Position numbers and translations under genes: made by a program. Positions 54,200 to 64,000 of a DNA stretch of 64,000 nucleotides are shown piece after piece. The first letter of the stretch is position 1, and every line of letters starts with the position of its first letter. The DNA comes from Topomyia yanbarensis (lineage: Eukaryota > Arthropoda > Insecta > Diptera > Culicidae). The notes beneath the pieces are model-generated. The model worked only from the letters and a program-made list of their open reading frames with translations, was not told the origin of the DNA and searched no databases. The stretch is from contig NC_080671.1 in assembly GCF_030247195.1 (NCBI RefSeq), positions 107,991,845-108,055,844 of the forward strand. The letters run 5' to 3'.

Positions 54200-54445
54200 A
54201 GTCATGGTTCGCAATTATACGCCATGGTACGCAACATTGACAACTGCAAAAGCTGCATCAAGTACCTCAAAATGAAGTACCAGTACCATTAATAGGGAAG
54301 CTACTACCAAGGACGGAGAACACCTGATCGCGAACATCAAGGTAGCATGGTTCCACAAGACGCACTTGGAGAGGAAACAAATGTTTCACTGCCACGTAAA
54401 TATATCTCGACGCGCAACGGCAAGTCGCGCGCAGATCTCACGAAC
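54200..54445 (+). pseudogene. Relic of Jockey-like ORF1, C-terminal part
   Basis: GCAACATTGACAACTGCAAA, GAACACCTGATCGCGAACAT and CGACGCGCAACGGCAAGTCG follow the same order as 57900-58170 (ATATTGACAACTGCC, GAACATCTGGTCGCGAGCAC, basic C-terminus). Frames are broken. Confidence 0.5.
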
Positions 54446-56901
54446 ATACATTTTTTACATACTGGATTCTTTTAAATAAAGCATTGTGTCGAGTACTATA
54501 AACGGTATTATAAAAACAATGTTGCAAGGATTACCCTGAGCAATAAAATCATATTGTTCTGAATGCATTGATCTTCCAAGTTTTGCAGCAAGTTTGACAT
54601 CAAAAATTTTTATGTTAGATTTGATAGACTTTTGAACAGTGCAATTTGTGTATTTCAATGATTAAATCTTTTAAAGGAAACTACCTAGAATTAGAAATTG
54701 CTAGAATATGTAGAATTTTGAAGAATTCATGTTTTATTACTCGAAACTAATAAAATTTTCAAACTGTGACCTTTTGCATAATCATGTCCCAATGTTCCAA
54801 TAGTTCCTTAAGGGGAGGTTCCCATTCAAATGACAACAAAGTAAGCGAAATTTGGCATTTTTGCAAGTCAAAGAAAAAACATAGAAGGAAACAGTTTTAG
54901 GATCCAAGAGCTTATATTTTCGTCATCATTTACAATTTTTTTCAAGACGAAAAAACAAAATGGCGCCTGTGGTGACATAGGTGCGCATGTAATTCCAAAA
55001 CTGCGTACAGCCTGCTGCCTCAGAATCGATCTGAAACACAAAACTTTTAATAAGTCTATAAAGTAAGCTAAATTTATTGGAGTGATGACTTAAGAACGGG
55101 TGAAAAACTTCATATTTGACGTAATCCACTTTTTCCACTTTTAGGCATCACTGAAATAGTGAATACAAAAAATTTACAATTTTCCAATATGTCGAACTAA
55201 AAATGTGACTTTAACAATGCAGACCAAAAATTTTCGTTTTCACCGTTTTTTGTGGTTGGTTGATAACTCACTATTGGTCTGCGATGCCGTGGCAGCAGTG
55301 GCGCCATATACTGATCAAGCCGTGAAATACGTTTCCTAGACTTGTACACATGTACAATGTTACGCGAAACTTCCTGTATGTTTTGGTTTTCGGAGTGAGT
55401 ACTGATATCTTTTAATTTACGTAAATTTTAAATGGTTCAATAATAACAACCCTAAAATAACTCGAATCTATAAATATTAGTGAACACAATCATTTCAGCA
55501 TCACTCGCTTCCGACAAATGGTAGAGAACACATCATGCTATCGTGATTCTTACGTCCCGTTTGCGGAGAAGGCTTGGTTTTAGATTTACCTGCATTTATT
55601 TTTTATAAAATTGTTTTGTAAGCTACGGTGTGTGTGGAAAACTTTTTAGTAGGTTTTGACTGTTATTATAGCTATCATATGGTTTACATGTCATTGAGTA
55701 GCCTAATCAACCTCGTTGCTATATTTTCTACATTACCTAACTCTAGTTGTTGCTCTTGCAATACACTCAAAAAAATTAAATATTGCCTTTTCTATAGCGT
55801 TTTTCTTTTTGGATTCGCGTGGATGGACACATTTTTTGTAGAATTTTACGTAACAACACTAAACTTATTCCATGTTATTGAGATCTGAAGCGATCACTAC
55901 ACTTTCTAAGTAGTTCCGTTCACTAATTTCAAACTCGGGGCGAGGAAAATTTTAGAGCACGATTTGCTAAACAAACACTAAAAAAAAAATCAATTGTAAA
56001 TAATCCGTTTTTGATTATCTTTAAAACTGATCATCGCAAAAAAGAAGCTTCTTGAAAGCTTGTTTGTTTGATTGCGAAATTCGGATGATTATACTATACT
56101 TTTGAAAAGATGTTGCATCAAAGTCATATGATTGGCAAGGACTACCAAAAATCGTTGTCTTCGAACCAGCGTAAGAGAATCGGAGTTCAATTCCTTCCTG
56201 TATTGAGTGTATGGAAGACATGACGAAAACGTTCTGGGATATGTTCCCATTTAATGATCCTTTACACTTATTTTCTTCCTGATTTCTGATCATTTCTCAC
56301 TTATTTTATTCTATATCGAACAAAAAGGAACGAAAGACGATGCTTCAATTCATGCCTAATAATCGAACGAATCGGTAATTTCCAAGGCATATGGCGCTTT
56401 TATTTAACATAAACATATGTGTAGACAAGTCGGTCACATATTGAAGCGAAGAAATCTAAATGGTAATCCCATCTTACAAACATAAAGATACAACCAGTTG
56501 CAACATTTTAGTCGCACTCTCGAATTAGCTACCTATTGTTTCATAATGTTGCATGTGCACTTTCATGGGCATGACATCATCTAGGATAGTAGGCGCGATC
56601 AATGAGTACGCCAGTGCAAACAGCTGGCGTACTGGGGGAGTGTTATCGGCAGATTATTCGGCGCACCTCATTAGGAGACCTTGCATTATAAGTGTCATTA
56701 TTAAGTACATTTCTGAAATTATGTGGGAATTCCGTCATTAGTCGAATTACGCGATCATCAATCTTCAAAAAGGCTTGTTGTCTCAGGGGCCCGGCTAGTT
56801 ACAATTCTCTAGTTCGATTAAACTTGTAATTAGACAAATAAATAGGTGTTCGCGAAACTTAAATTTTATCACTTTTAAAACAATAAAAAAGAGCCTTTTA
56901 A
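54446..56901. other. Long stretch without assigned genes
   Basis: AT-rich. An 86-codon plus frame at 55628-55888 is hydrophobic but unsupported. At 56605-56633 AGTACGCCAG pairs with CTGGCGTACT, and GGGGGAG followed by TGTTATCGG at 56634-56648 looks like a polypurine tract with the start of an LTR. No matching second LTR or pol was found. Confidence 0.35.
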
Positions 56902-57420
56902 CCCTTTCATGCCCAACTTTTTTCTAGTGCATGTAGGGTTTCAAAACTATTTTTCCTTTAAAACGGTGGGGTCAAGAAACTCGAAAAACCCTTTTTCATA
57001 AAGGTATGTGCTTTCCTTGCAGTGCTAGAAGCTGCTCAATTTTTACCTTCCAATGCTTACTAAAATTCTCCTAGAATATTTACAATAGTCCATCTGCGTG
57101 GAAAACGTAGCCAAAAATAGTCTAAATTGATAAGTTTTATCAGTTTTCACTAATATTGCAACATAACGAAGTTATATGAAATATTCATTTTCCGTCGTCA
57201 ACGTAAACGGTCCCTGGCAGCACTGCTCCATCGGAGTTCAATCAGACTAATTGCAATAACTTCAGTTCAAGAGCTGATCCTTGTAACTGTTAATACTCAA
57301 ATGAAAGCCAATAGTCACATTTATTAGCCTTACTTGTTTTTGTGAGCAAATCTTGCCTTAATCAAAAGTTATAGTTGTTTAAAAACGTTGTTGTCCACAA
57401 ACAACATGGGCATGAATGGG
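56902..57420. mobile_element. piggyBac-like MITE (TTAA target)
   Basis: TTAA (56898-56901) then CCCTTTCATGCCCAAC; the other end GGGCATGAATGGG then TTAA (57421-57424). TTAA duplications and CCC-starting ends are typical of piggyBac. 519 bp, no transposase. A shortened inverted relative is at 50471-50654. Confidence 0.85.
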
Positions 57421-57559
57421 TTAATTTCACTGGGTTGTAGGAGCGGTGATTCTTGAAACCATGATTTTAGAATGCCTTTTTAAAGGTTAAAAGTGATATT
57501 ACAGTCCGCACATCATCTCGTACAGACCAGAAGCAAAAAAAGAACATACCGTGAGAAGT

Positions 57560-58290
57560 AGAATCCGTTACACGTGATACGTGGAGAAATTTCTTCCCGG
57601 GTACACCTAACGGTGTTCTTGTGGTGAGGATGCGGATCGAAAGACCTATCCCCTCCCACTTGACTATAAAACTTAAAACCCACGAAGCTACTATTCATCA
57701 AACTACGTTATGCACCCATGAGGGGCAAACTCCTACGTGCAAGTATTGTAATCAGACAGCACACCACGGACAACCTTGCGCGGAAGATACAGAGGAGAAT
57801 GTATCTCTACCGATTGCCAACGAATCCACGGAAAACCAACCCAAAAAATAATTTTCAATACCAATACCTGAACCATAAACGGTTGCCAAATTTGTTGCAG
57901 CTGTTCAGTCCATATTGACAACTGCCAAAGCCGAATCCAGCACCCCTGAAACAACTGTAAGTAACATCGGCGATGAAGATAATAAGAATGACGACGGATT
58001 TACATTGGTCACCCGTAAGTGCAAGAAGCAGGAAAGAACATCTGGTCGCGAGCACCAAGGCACTTTTAACGATGATTACCTTGATACGGAGGACAGGAGA
58101 GAATTAAACGGTCCCCATAACGCAGGCGAGCCGCGAAAGAAGGTCTCCGCTCGCAATAAAAAGTTGCGCGCACGAGATCCAACGGACAAACAATAATATT
58201 TGTTTTTATTTTTATTTTCTACATATTGTAAACACATAAAAGATCCATGGCTCCGTTAAGCTATGAGCCGTGTCAAATAAACGAAAAAAA
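57560..58290 (+). mobile_element. ORF1-only Jockey-like retroelement, copy A
   Basis: An ORF1 (gag-like) segment is followed directly by a 3' UTR (58197-58275) and an A-rich end at 58280-58290, with no ORF2. A second piece of the same ORF1 starts right after the A tail, so copies A and B are head to tail. The same ORF1-end to UTR junction occurs at 37110-37315, so the lack of ORF2 is shared by at least two insertions. Confidence 0.65.
57621..58196 (+). pseudogene. Jockey-like ORF1 (zinc-knuckle gag), broken
   Basis: This is an RNA-binding gag-like protein of a non-LTR element. One phase is readable from 57621 (preceded by broken frame) to TAA at 58194-58196, with two in-frame TAA stops (57849-57851 and near 57876). 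MRIERPIPSHLTI leads to a perfect CCHC knuckle CKYCNQTAHHGQPC (Cx2Cx4Hx4C). Then comes an acidic stretch (NIGDEDNKNDDGF) and a basic C-terminus (KKVSARNKKLRARDPTDKQ). CCHC knuckles are normal for Jockey-type ORF1; here only one is clear, where two or three are usual. The copy cannot make full-length protein. Confidence 0.7.
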
Positions 58291-58990
58291 AAACACACAC
58301 AGTGCGCCAGCGATTGACTTCACCCGCACCCGTATTAGACCAATAGTGAGCAAGGTGGAGCAGATGATACAAGTGAAAATGGATCTTGAGCTTAACGAAG
58401 TGTTCCACATTCAACTTCACCATATTCGCAATGTGGTACTGATAACGTTCAGAAGTTTAGTCACGGCAGAAATATTCTTGGAGAATCCCTTCTATGTTAA
58501 GAATGAAGGAAATTTGCCTAAACGATTTGGCTCATCGCACTAGCTTAGAATTAATTAAAAGATTCATGTCGAAATACGGAGAAGTGGGATCTGTTATGAA
58601 TGACACACGGAGAAAATTTTTCTCCGATATCCTCAACGGTGTTAAGGTGGTGAGAATGCTACTAAACCAGCTTATTCCTTCTTACTTGACGTTCGAAGCC
58701 AAACCACTTCAAGGTATTATTTATAGGCGTGTCAGTTTTGCAAGCAGACAGCACACTACGGAAACCCATGTGCCAAAACCACTAAAGAAATTTCATCTAC
58801 TGCAATTACTACTAACAATCAGCTGTCGACATAAGCTAATAATACACAATCAAATAACCAACCAACAACTGATTCTAGACATACTCCCGCTCTACAACAT
58901 ACATCTGACCAAACAATAATTCCGATATCACCATACCATTGACCAGTACACCTGGCGAAATAATAAACTAGTAAGTAGACCGCTATAGTA
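58291..58990 (+). pseudogene. ORF1-only element, copy B (earlier part of ORF1)
   Basis: Starts just after the A tail of copy A. 58300-58500 encodes PIVSKVEQMIQVKM and FHIQLHHIRNVVLITF, an upstream ORF1 region. 58560-58720 encodes MSKYGEVGSVMND then NGVKVVRMLLNQLIPSYLTF, homologous to the start of copy A. The knuckle region follows at 58740 in another phase (AGACAGCACACTACGGAAAC). At least one frame change. No 3' UTR recognised at its end. Confidence 0.6.
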
Positions 58991-61284
58991 GAGTCACTCA
59001 AAAACACAATAAGCATCGTGCAATCAAAAACGAAAACCAAAACTGCTCTAGTGAAAACGATATAGACGCACACCTTCTTAGAAATTCTTAGAAGTTTTTT
59101 TTTCGTGAATGGTTTGATTCAATAACCAACAATTTATTGAAAAATCCCAACACTTGATAATGATTTACAAAAACAAGTATTCATGAAAGGGTTGTATACA
59201 CATGATTTTTTACCGGACCCGTGCCTCCCCCTGGAACAGCCAGTGCTCCAAAAATTAAAATATTTTTTAGCCAAGCACGCTTGAGTGTGATGTTTAGTGT
59301 GTGATGCAAGAGCACAATACATTGGCTTACAACAGAAATACGAATTCCATACATTTATATGCAACAATTAGTATTACTCTTGAGGCACGAAATTGTCCTT
59401 TTTATGGAGCCGGAATTGGCGTGTTTTATAGGGAATCTACTGAATTGCAAAATATCTACCGAATAGGTTTTGGATTTGTATTTTATTAGCAACATAGCGG
59501 TATACATACGAAATAATCAAAAAATATTGAACTCGGACTTTTTTGACAAGGCAGCAGTTTCAGCAATCAATGACGTTTAAAAGTCGTTAATGTTCTTTTT
59601 TTCTGGTCTTTACAAATGAAATTTAACAGTCAAAACATGTAGCTTCAAAATAAAAAAAATTAAAAATCTGTTAAGTAGATACTTTGCGATTTATTCCCCA
59701 AAAACTAGCTCCATTTAGGGCCTCGAGAGTAGGGGACCCCCTTAATCTATTGTAGTGATTTTTACAATTTTTTTCGATTATTTTGGAAGATATTCGATGC
59801 GTTTCGAGTGATCGAGTAATGATCTTTTTTCTAAAACTGATTTTACATTCCTGATATCCTGAATAAAACCTACAAATAACAAATTTTCTTTTCCATCCAT
59901 TTCTTTCCAACTTTCGATGGTATCGCTCGAAAACCGCATTCATCCACCTGTTACATCAGCGTTAGACAACGTCGTCAACCAGTCAGTAAAGGCTATCATT
60001 TCCCACCATATCAACGCGTGTAGCACCCAACTTGTGCTACTTATTTTATTATGCTCAAAATTCCAACCGTGCCGCCATCACGTTGCTCCAAAACCGGAAC
60101 CAAAAGCAAACTCTCTCTCTCGCTCGCTCTGTATCTCTGTATGTATCTGGGTTTCGTGAATTTGTACATCCGACTTTTTCGTAAGACTGAAGCCCCCATT
60201 TCAAACTTTCATTTTCACCTCTTTTTCGTTCGTTATAACTTTATGTATGTACACCGAAAGCTATGTAATCTTGCATAACTTTATACCCTACTAGCTGCTG
60301 CTGGGTTTGGCCGTTTTGGGTGGGATTTCACTTTCAAGCCCCGAAAAAAAGATCATTCAAATTCAGGTTTGCTTTGTCTTTATCTCGCGTTGGCGATCGT
60401 TGCTATTGGAAACGGTAATAGTGTAGCAGTAGTAGTAGTAGTAAACGAAGTAAAAGAGTATAATATTACCATCTTTTAGATCAAGCAATTCCCTGACTGT
60501 ATTTTGTCGGATGGCAGTAATAAGTTAGTGAAATGAATCATGTACATTGTTGGTTACCTTGCTAATGAAATGATCTTTCCTTTAACACACATCTACAACG
60601 AAAGCACATGAATAGCCTGAGAGAAAATACACATTCAGGTACAGTTACTAATTGTTCACTATGCTTGTAACACTATTCGGTGTTTTGTGGCTATTGATGA
60701 CTGTTCGAATTTTTATGTGCATTCTTATTTCATTTAGATAACTGCAATGTTTCATTCCACTTACATGCGAGAGATAGACTTTAGCAGCGATACCGAGACG
60801 ACTGTATTAGGCTCGGTCTTCTTCCCACCATCTAATTAATGTTAAACAAAGACACTAAGTACTTTCCAATGAAACGTCATTTCACCGCATCCAAGTGATC
60901 GATTCAGATACAGACCCACTGTACAATTGAGGCTGTGTATCTACGGTACGGATTGGTATTTGTGAGGTTGTTAGCAGTGTCAGCTGATGGCGATGATGTT
61001 GATCCGTTATTTAATGTTATCAGAGTCGCAGCTTCGTCGGTAATGGTATAGTGTATGATGAGAGCGAAAGCAGTGACACTCACTGCCATAACTTGGTTGC
61101 TAGGTTGACCAGGTTTCAGCGTGAATTAAAAGGCACGCGTTTGATTTCTTTTCGACTGAAACGCATCAGCGATTTTTTTTAGAAATTTCAACTCGAATTT
61201 TTGTTCCTTAACGTATGAAGAAAACATATCACAACATACAATTTAGGATGGGCAGTAAAGCAATTCGGTGGCCATGCATTCTCA
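58991..61284. other. Long stretch without assigned genes
   Basis: Contains CT-rich runs near 60107-60130 and a TAG run at 60425-60440. The frames 59917-60159 and 60051-60278 overlap in different phases and match nothing I know. Confidence 0.35.
60420..60442. repeat. TAG microsatellite
   Basis: GTAGCAGTAGTAGTAGTAGT run. Confidence 0.85.
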
Positions 61285-61376
61285 GGGCCGTCTTTAAACC
61301 ACTCGGGGCCCTTGGGCACTATTGAACGAAGAGGCCCCTATAATTGAACAGGCGTAAACTGCCCATGACCACATTT

Positions 61377-61537
61377 CCCGATCAGAATGAATTAACAAGA
61401 TTATAACAGCATACAATTTTCGTAATATTTTGTGTTATAAATAAGGTCTCGTTAGTAGTTAAAATAACAGAAATTTCTAACAAATAAGAAAGCATGATAC
61501 AGTTTTAAAATATTTTTGGTATGTGTTTCTGATCGGG
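61377..61537. mobile_element. Short MITE with CCCGATCAGAA ends
   Basis: CCCGATCAGAATGAATTAAC at the left and TTTCTGATCGGG at the right; 161 bp. Flanks read ATTT on both sides. Interior GTTAAAATAACAGAAA resembles the 28001-28450 element. A half hairpin related to 40928-41009 follows at 61545-61605. Confidence 0.7.
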
Positions 61538-61710
61538 ATTTATCCCATTTTCTTTGGGATCTTCTCTCTTTATGAGACTGATATGTGATCATAGGCAGTA
61601 AACAAATTAACATGCAATGAATATGATTAAGCGTCACATCACTGAGATGAAATCAGCATTTCGTATTTTACTTCCAGGGTTTCAAAATGGGACATTTTGT
61701 AACGCAATTA

Positions 61711-62821
61711 ACGGGTGTTCAATAAAAAATAAAAATGATTTCAATATCTTTCTATAATTAAAGTAAAGAGTGTAATTTTTTTTCTCTTCAAGAGAATCGC
61801 TCTCTGGACTCCTTAGAAATGGGTGGCATGTTTCTTTTCGCTCGGTTGCTGTCAGTTCAATCGAAGATGGCGTCGAAACCGCAAGCACTCCGCGAGCGTG
61901 TTGTACGGTTTTACGAAACGCATGGTCATCGTGAAAAAAAGTTTACGATAGACCACTTTCGAGACGAAAACGTGCCTGTGAGTACAGTTTACCTCATTCC
62001 GGCATCCCTGAGCGTGAAGCGGAAGATCGGTAGCAACCGTCCGGCGAAGATAATGACGAAGAAGAAGGAAGCGTTGATAAAACTGTTCGACCACAAGGAC
62101 GAAACGAGTTTGCGTGACGCCGGCTGAAAGTATCACTGCTCCAATACTTTGACTCACCGAACCCTCAAGATGGAGGATATCATCTGCCGGAAGAAGACTC
62201 GGCCCCTGAGTACACGGACGAGCAGATAGCGATCGTGAAATCGTAGTTCCGGTGGATGGCGAAGATCTACCGCGGGACGTCGTTCGCGCTGGATGGTGAA
62301 AGTTACTTTTCGCTCTCGACGACCGCATTCCATTAAATGACAGCTACTACTCCAGCGATAAGTCAGCCACACCCCCAGAAGTAAAATATAAGTTTAAGCA
62401 AAACTTAGGAAAAAAAAGTTATGCTGTACATCGCCATATCGGACAGAGGGATTTCAAAGCCGTGGTTCAAGCCGAGCGAGCTGGCTATCAATCAACAACT
62501 GTACCAGGAGGAGTGTCTTGTGATAATTTTTCTGCCAGTCTTAAAGGAGTATCATGCGAATGGGAAGTACGTCTTCTGGCCGGACAAGGCGTCCACCAGG
62601 ACCCGGAATTGTATCCGGAAGATGAACGTCAGTGCCGTCCAGCGCTCCTGTGAGAGCATCGCAACTAAGTTGCGTCGTACGGTTCTTCTCCAATATTCAT
62701 TGACGTTTTTTTGAAGAATGAACATTATGTTTTTAATAAAACAAATACTGAATTCGTTGAATTTTTTTTAAATTTTTAACTACATGACTGAAAAAATTCT
62801 CATTTTTTATTGAACGCCCGT
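61711..62821 (+). mobile_element. Tc1/mariner-superfamily transposon, inactive
   Basis: The ends are ACGGGTGTTCAATAAAAAAT at the left and, in reverse complement, ACGGGCGTTCAATAAAAAAT at the right, flanked by TA (61709-61710, 62822-62823). 1,111 bp. The interior holds a broken transposase in the same orientation. An AATAAA at 62736 follows the coding part. Confidence 0.88.
61867..62714 (+). pseudogene. Tc1/mariner transposase, broken
   Basis: The enzyme would bind the element ends and cut and join DNA. The likely start is ATG 61867 (MASKPQALRERVV). Residues ~1-40 form the N-terminal helix-turn-helix (VRFYETHGHREKKFTIDHFR). A NRPAKIMTKKKEALIKLF part follows. The first frame stops at 62125. Pieces then continue in other phases: HRTLKMEDIICRKKTRP near 62160, FALDGESYF near 62287 (first catalytic Asp), and MLYIAISDRGISKPWFKPSELAINQQLYQEECL from 62421. 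FWPDKAS near 62575 holds the second Asp. After PDKAS the text jumps to a late region (CIRKMNVSAVQRSCESIATKLRR), so the part with the third catalytic residue looks deleted. Dead on several counts. Confidence 0.85.
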
Positions 62822-62823
62822 TA

Positions 62824-63876
62824 AAAAGATAACAAAACAGCTGAAGCCTAGAAATATGCGTTACGTTACTCTCAAGAACATCCGTGTAATTGAATTAAAT
62901 ATAATTGATGAAATTAATAATGGCTATTTGACCTTTTTAGGTACATGGCGTTGTTTGAAGATGAAGAGTTTCTTAGTCAAAAAAGAGAAATAATGGAGTT
63001 GGTCTTTCGAACTTTCTTCTCTAGGCCAGCAAAGCATTCTTCGTACTTCATGGTTTGTTCAAGGCTTTTTTCGTTAGCAATGCGCTCGGTTATGCATAAC
63101 TGCGTAAATATTATAACATCTATTTTATATGCTATTATATGTAAATAGAAGCAAATCCTCATTGATAGATGGACAAACATTACTAGTTTAGAAGTCTATC
63201 ACTGAAGTATGAAGCTTTTTGATACATTAAATGCGTTGTTTGTGCATGCATCATTTTTTTTTTGTTTTTGGATTGCTCATTCATAATGCTATCGACAAAA
63301 ATTGCACTACAGTTCCTTCTATGAACAACGCAGAATAACCAAATTTTGTTGAAATATAGTTTAACGTGTAATGTTTACATTCTGTTGATTTGGTGCAATT
63401 TTTTGGCATACTTTGGTAAATTTGGTGGGATTTCATTAAATCATTAAATTTAGCCAGGCAAACGCAACAAGATTCAATTCATATCTCGCAATTATTCGAA
63501 ATTATGTCAACGCAAACTTGAAAACAACAACGGGCAGTGAACGCCATGTTTTCGAGAGTGCGTAATATTTACCGCCAGAGATAAGTTTAATATCGCTGAA
63601 AAATACGAACAGATGATAATTCCAAATTGGCCAGGATTTTTTGGTCTGGCAAGAAATCTGCGTTTGCGGCAGATTTATGTCGCAACCGGGATTATGAACC
63701 AGGGTAGGGAATACATCACAAAGAGTGCCTTCAAAATCGTCGACTGTCTCTTCTAGGTAAGACTGTGATTCTTCGAAATTCCCACAGTGAGCATAAATCA
63801 AACAAACCTGTTTAATTTAATTAGCGCTACCATTGTGTCTTTGTCATTTACTCAAACTATGATTCAATGCCAGGTT
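62824..63876. other. No recognisable feature
   Basis: AT-rich. A 67-codon frame at 62945-63148 and a 99-codon minus frame at 63502-63801 have no recognisable domain. Confidence 0.4.
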
Positions 63877-64000
63877 AAGTTGAATATAATTGTGGAAACA
63901 TCTACTACATTTTCATTAGACTTGGCACGGACTTGATAAGCAACATGTCGACGCTGACACACTTTTTTCTATGTTTTGGAGTGATCCAGTTAGAACTGCG
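63877..64000 (-). repeat. Culicine-type dispersed repeat, copy 3 (partial)
   Basis: TATAATTGTGGAAACATCTA, GGCACGGACTTGATAAGCAA and CATGTCGACGCTGACACACT match the reverse of 8080-8190. The copy runs off the end of the window. Confidence 0.65.

Overview
This window looks like AT-rich, repeat-dense nuclear DNA of a culicine (Aedes-like) mosquito. The assignment is an inference from repeat families: a Feilai-type tRNA-derived SINE, a repeat ending in the CCTTTCTCAT block that I associate with culicine genomes, BEL/Pao and Jockey/CR1-like retroelements, and many small inverted-repeat transposons. I found no convincing host protein-coding gene, no rRNA, no functional tRNA and no CRISPR array. Almost everything that can be explained is a transposable element or a remnant of one, often nested.

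Layout. 1-4.8 kb: a SINE, half of a foldback tRNA-like repeat, and a MITE split by a CR1/Jockey-type non-LTR retrotransposon with an open 1,093-codon endonuclease/reverse-transcriptase ORF. 4.8-6.2 kb: a diverged tandem repeat with a ~340-400 bp period. 7.1-8.3 kb: a dispersed culicine-type repeat with a TG-rich microsatellite. 8.55-21.49 kb: a large hAT-like element bounded by an identical 8-bp duplication (GCTGTCGG). A young BEL/Pao LTR retrotransposon (9460-16597) sits inside it, with 531-bp LTRs differing at one base and a 6-bp target duplication. That BEL element carries a PHD finger, gag, protease, RT, RNase H and integrase, but has three frame-breaking lesions.

21.8-30.3 kb: MITEs with recognisable ends (TA-flanked and others) and a decayed minus-strand I-type non-LTR element that is itself split by a MITE. 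30-41 kb: further MITEs, a repeat bounded by direct repeats, a ~1.75-kb foldback, and a foldback carrying a tRNA-like sequence in each arm. 41-50 kb: relics, a hAT-like element, a second tRNA-like foldback, and about 4 kb of more unique sequence. 50.4-57.4 kb: two piggyBac-like MITEs (TTAA), a 1.6-kb element with ~190-bp terminal inverted repeats, and a hAT-like MITE. 57.5-59 kb: two head-to-tail pieces of an ORF1-only Jockey-like element. 61.7-62.8 kb: a broken Tc1/mariner element. The window ends in another copy of the culicine-type repeat.

The genes present serve only the elements: copying by target-primed reverse transcription (non-LTR), LTR retrotransposition (BEL) or cut-and-paste transposition (mariner). 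Most are broken. The most notable structures are the nested hAT/BEL pair, the tRNA-like foldback family, and the ORF1-plus-3'UTR copies that lack ORF2.
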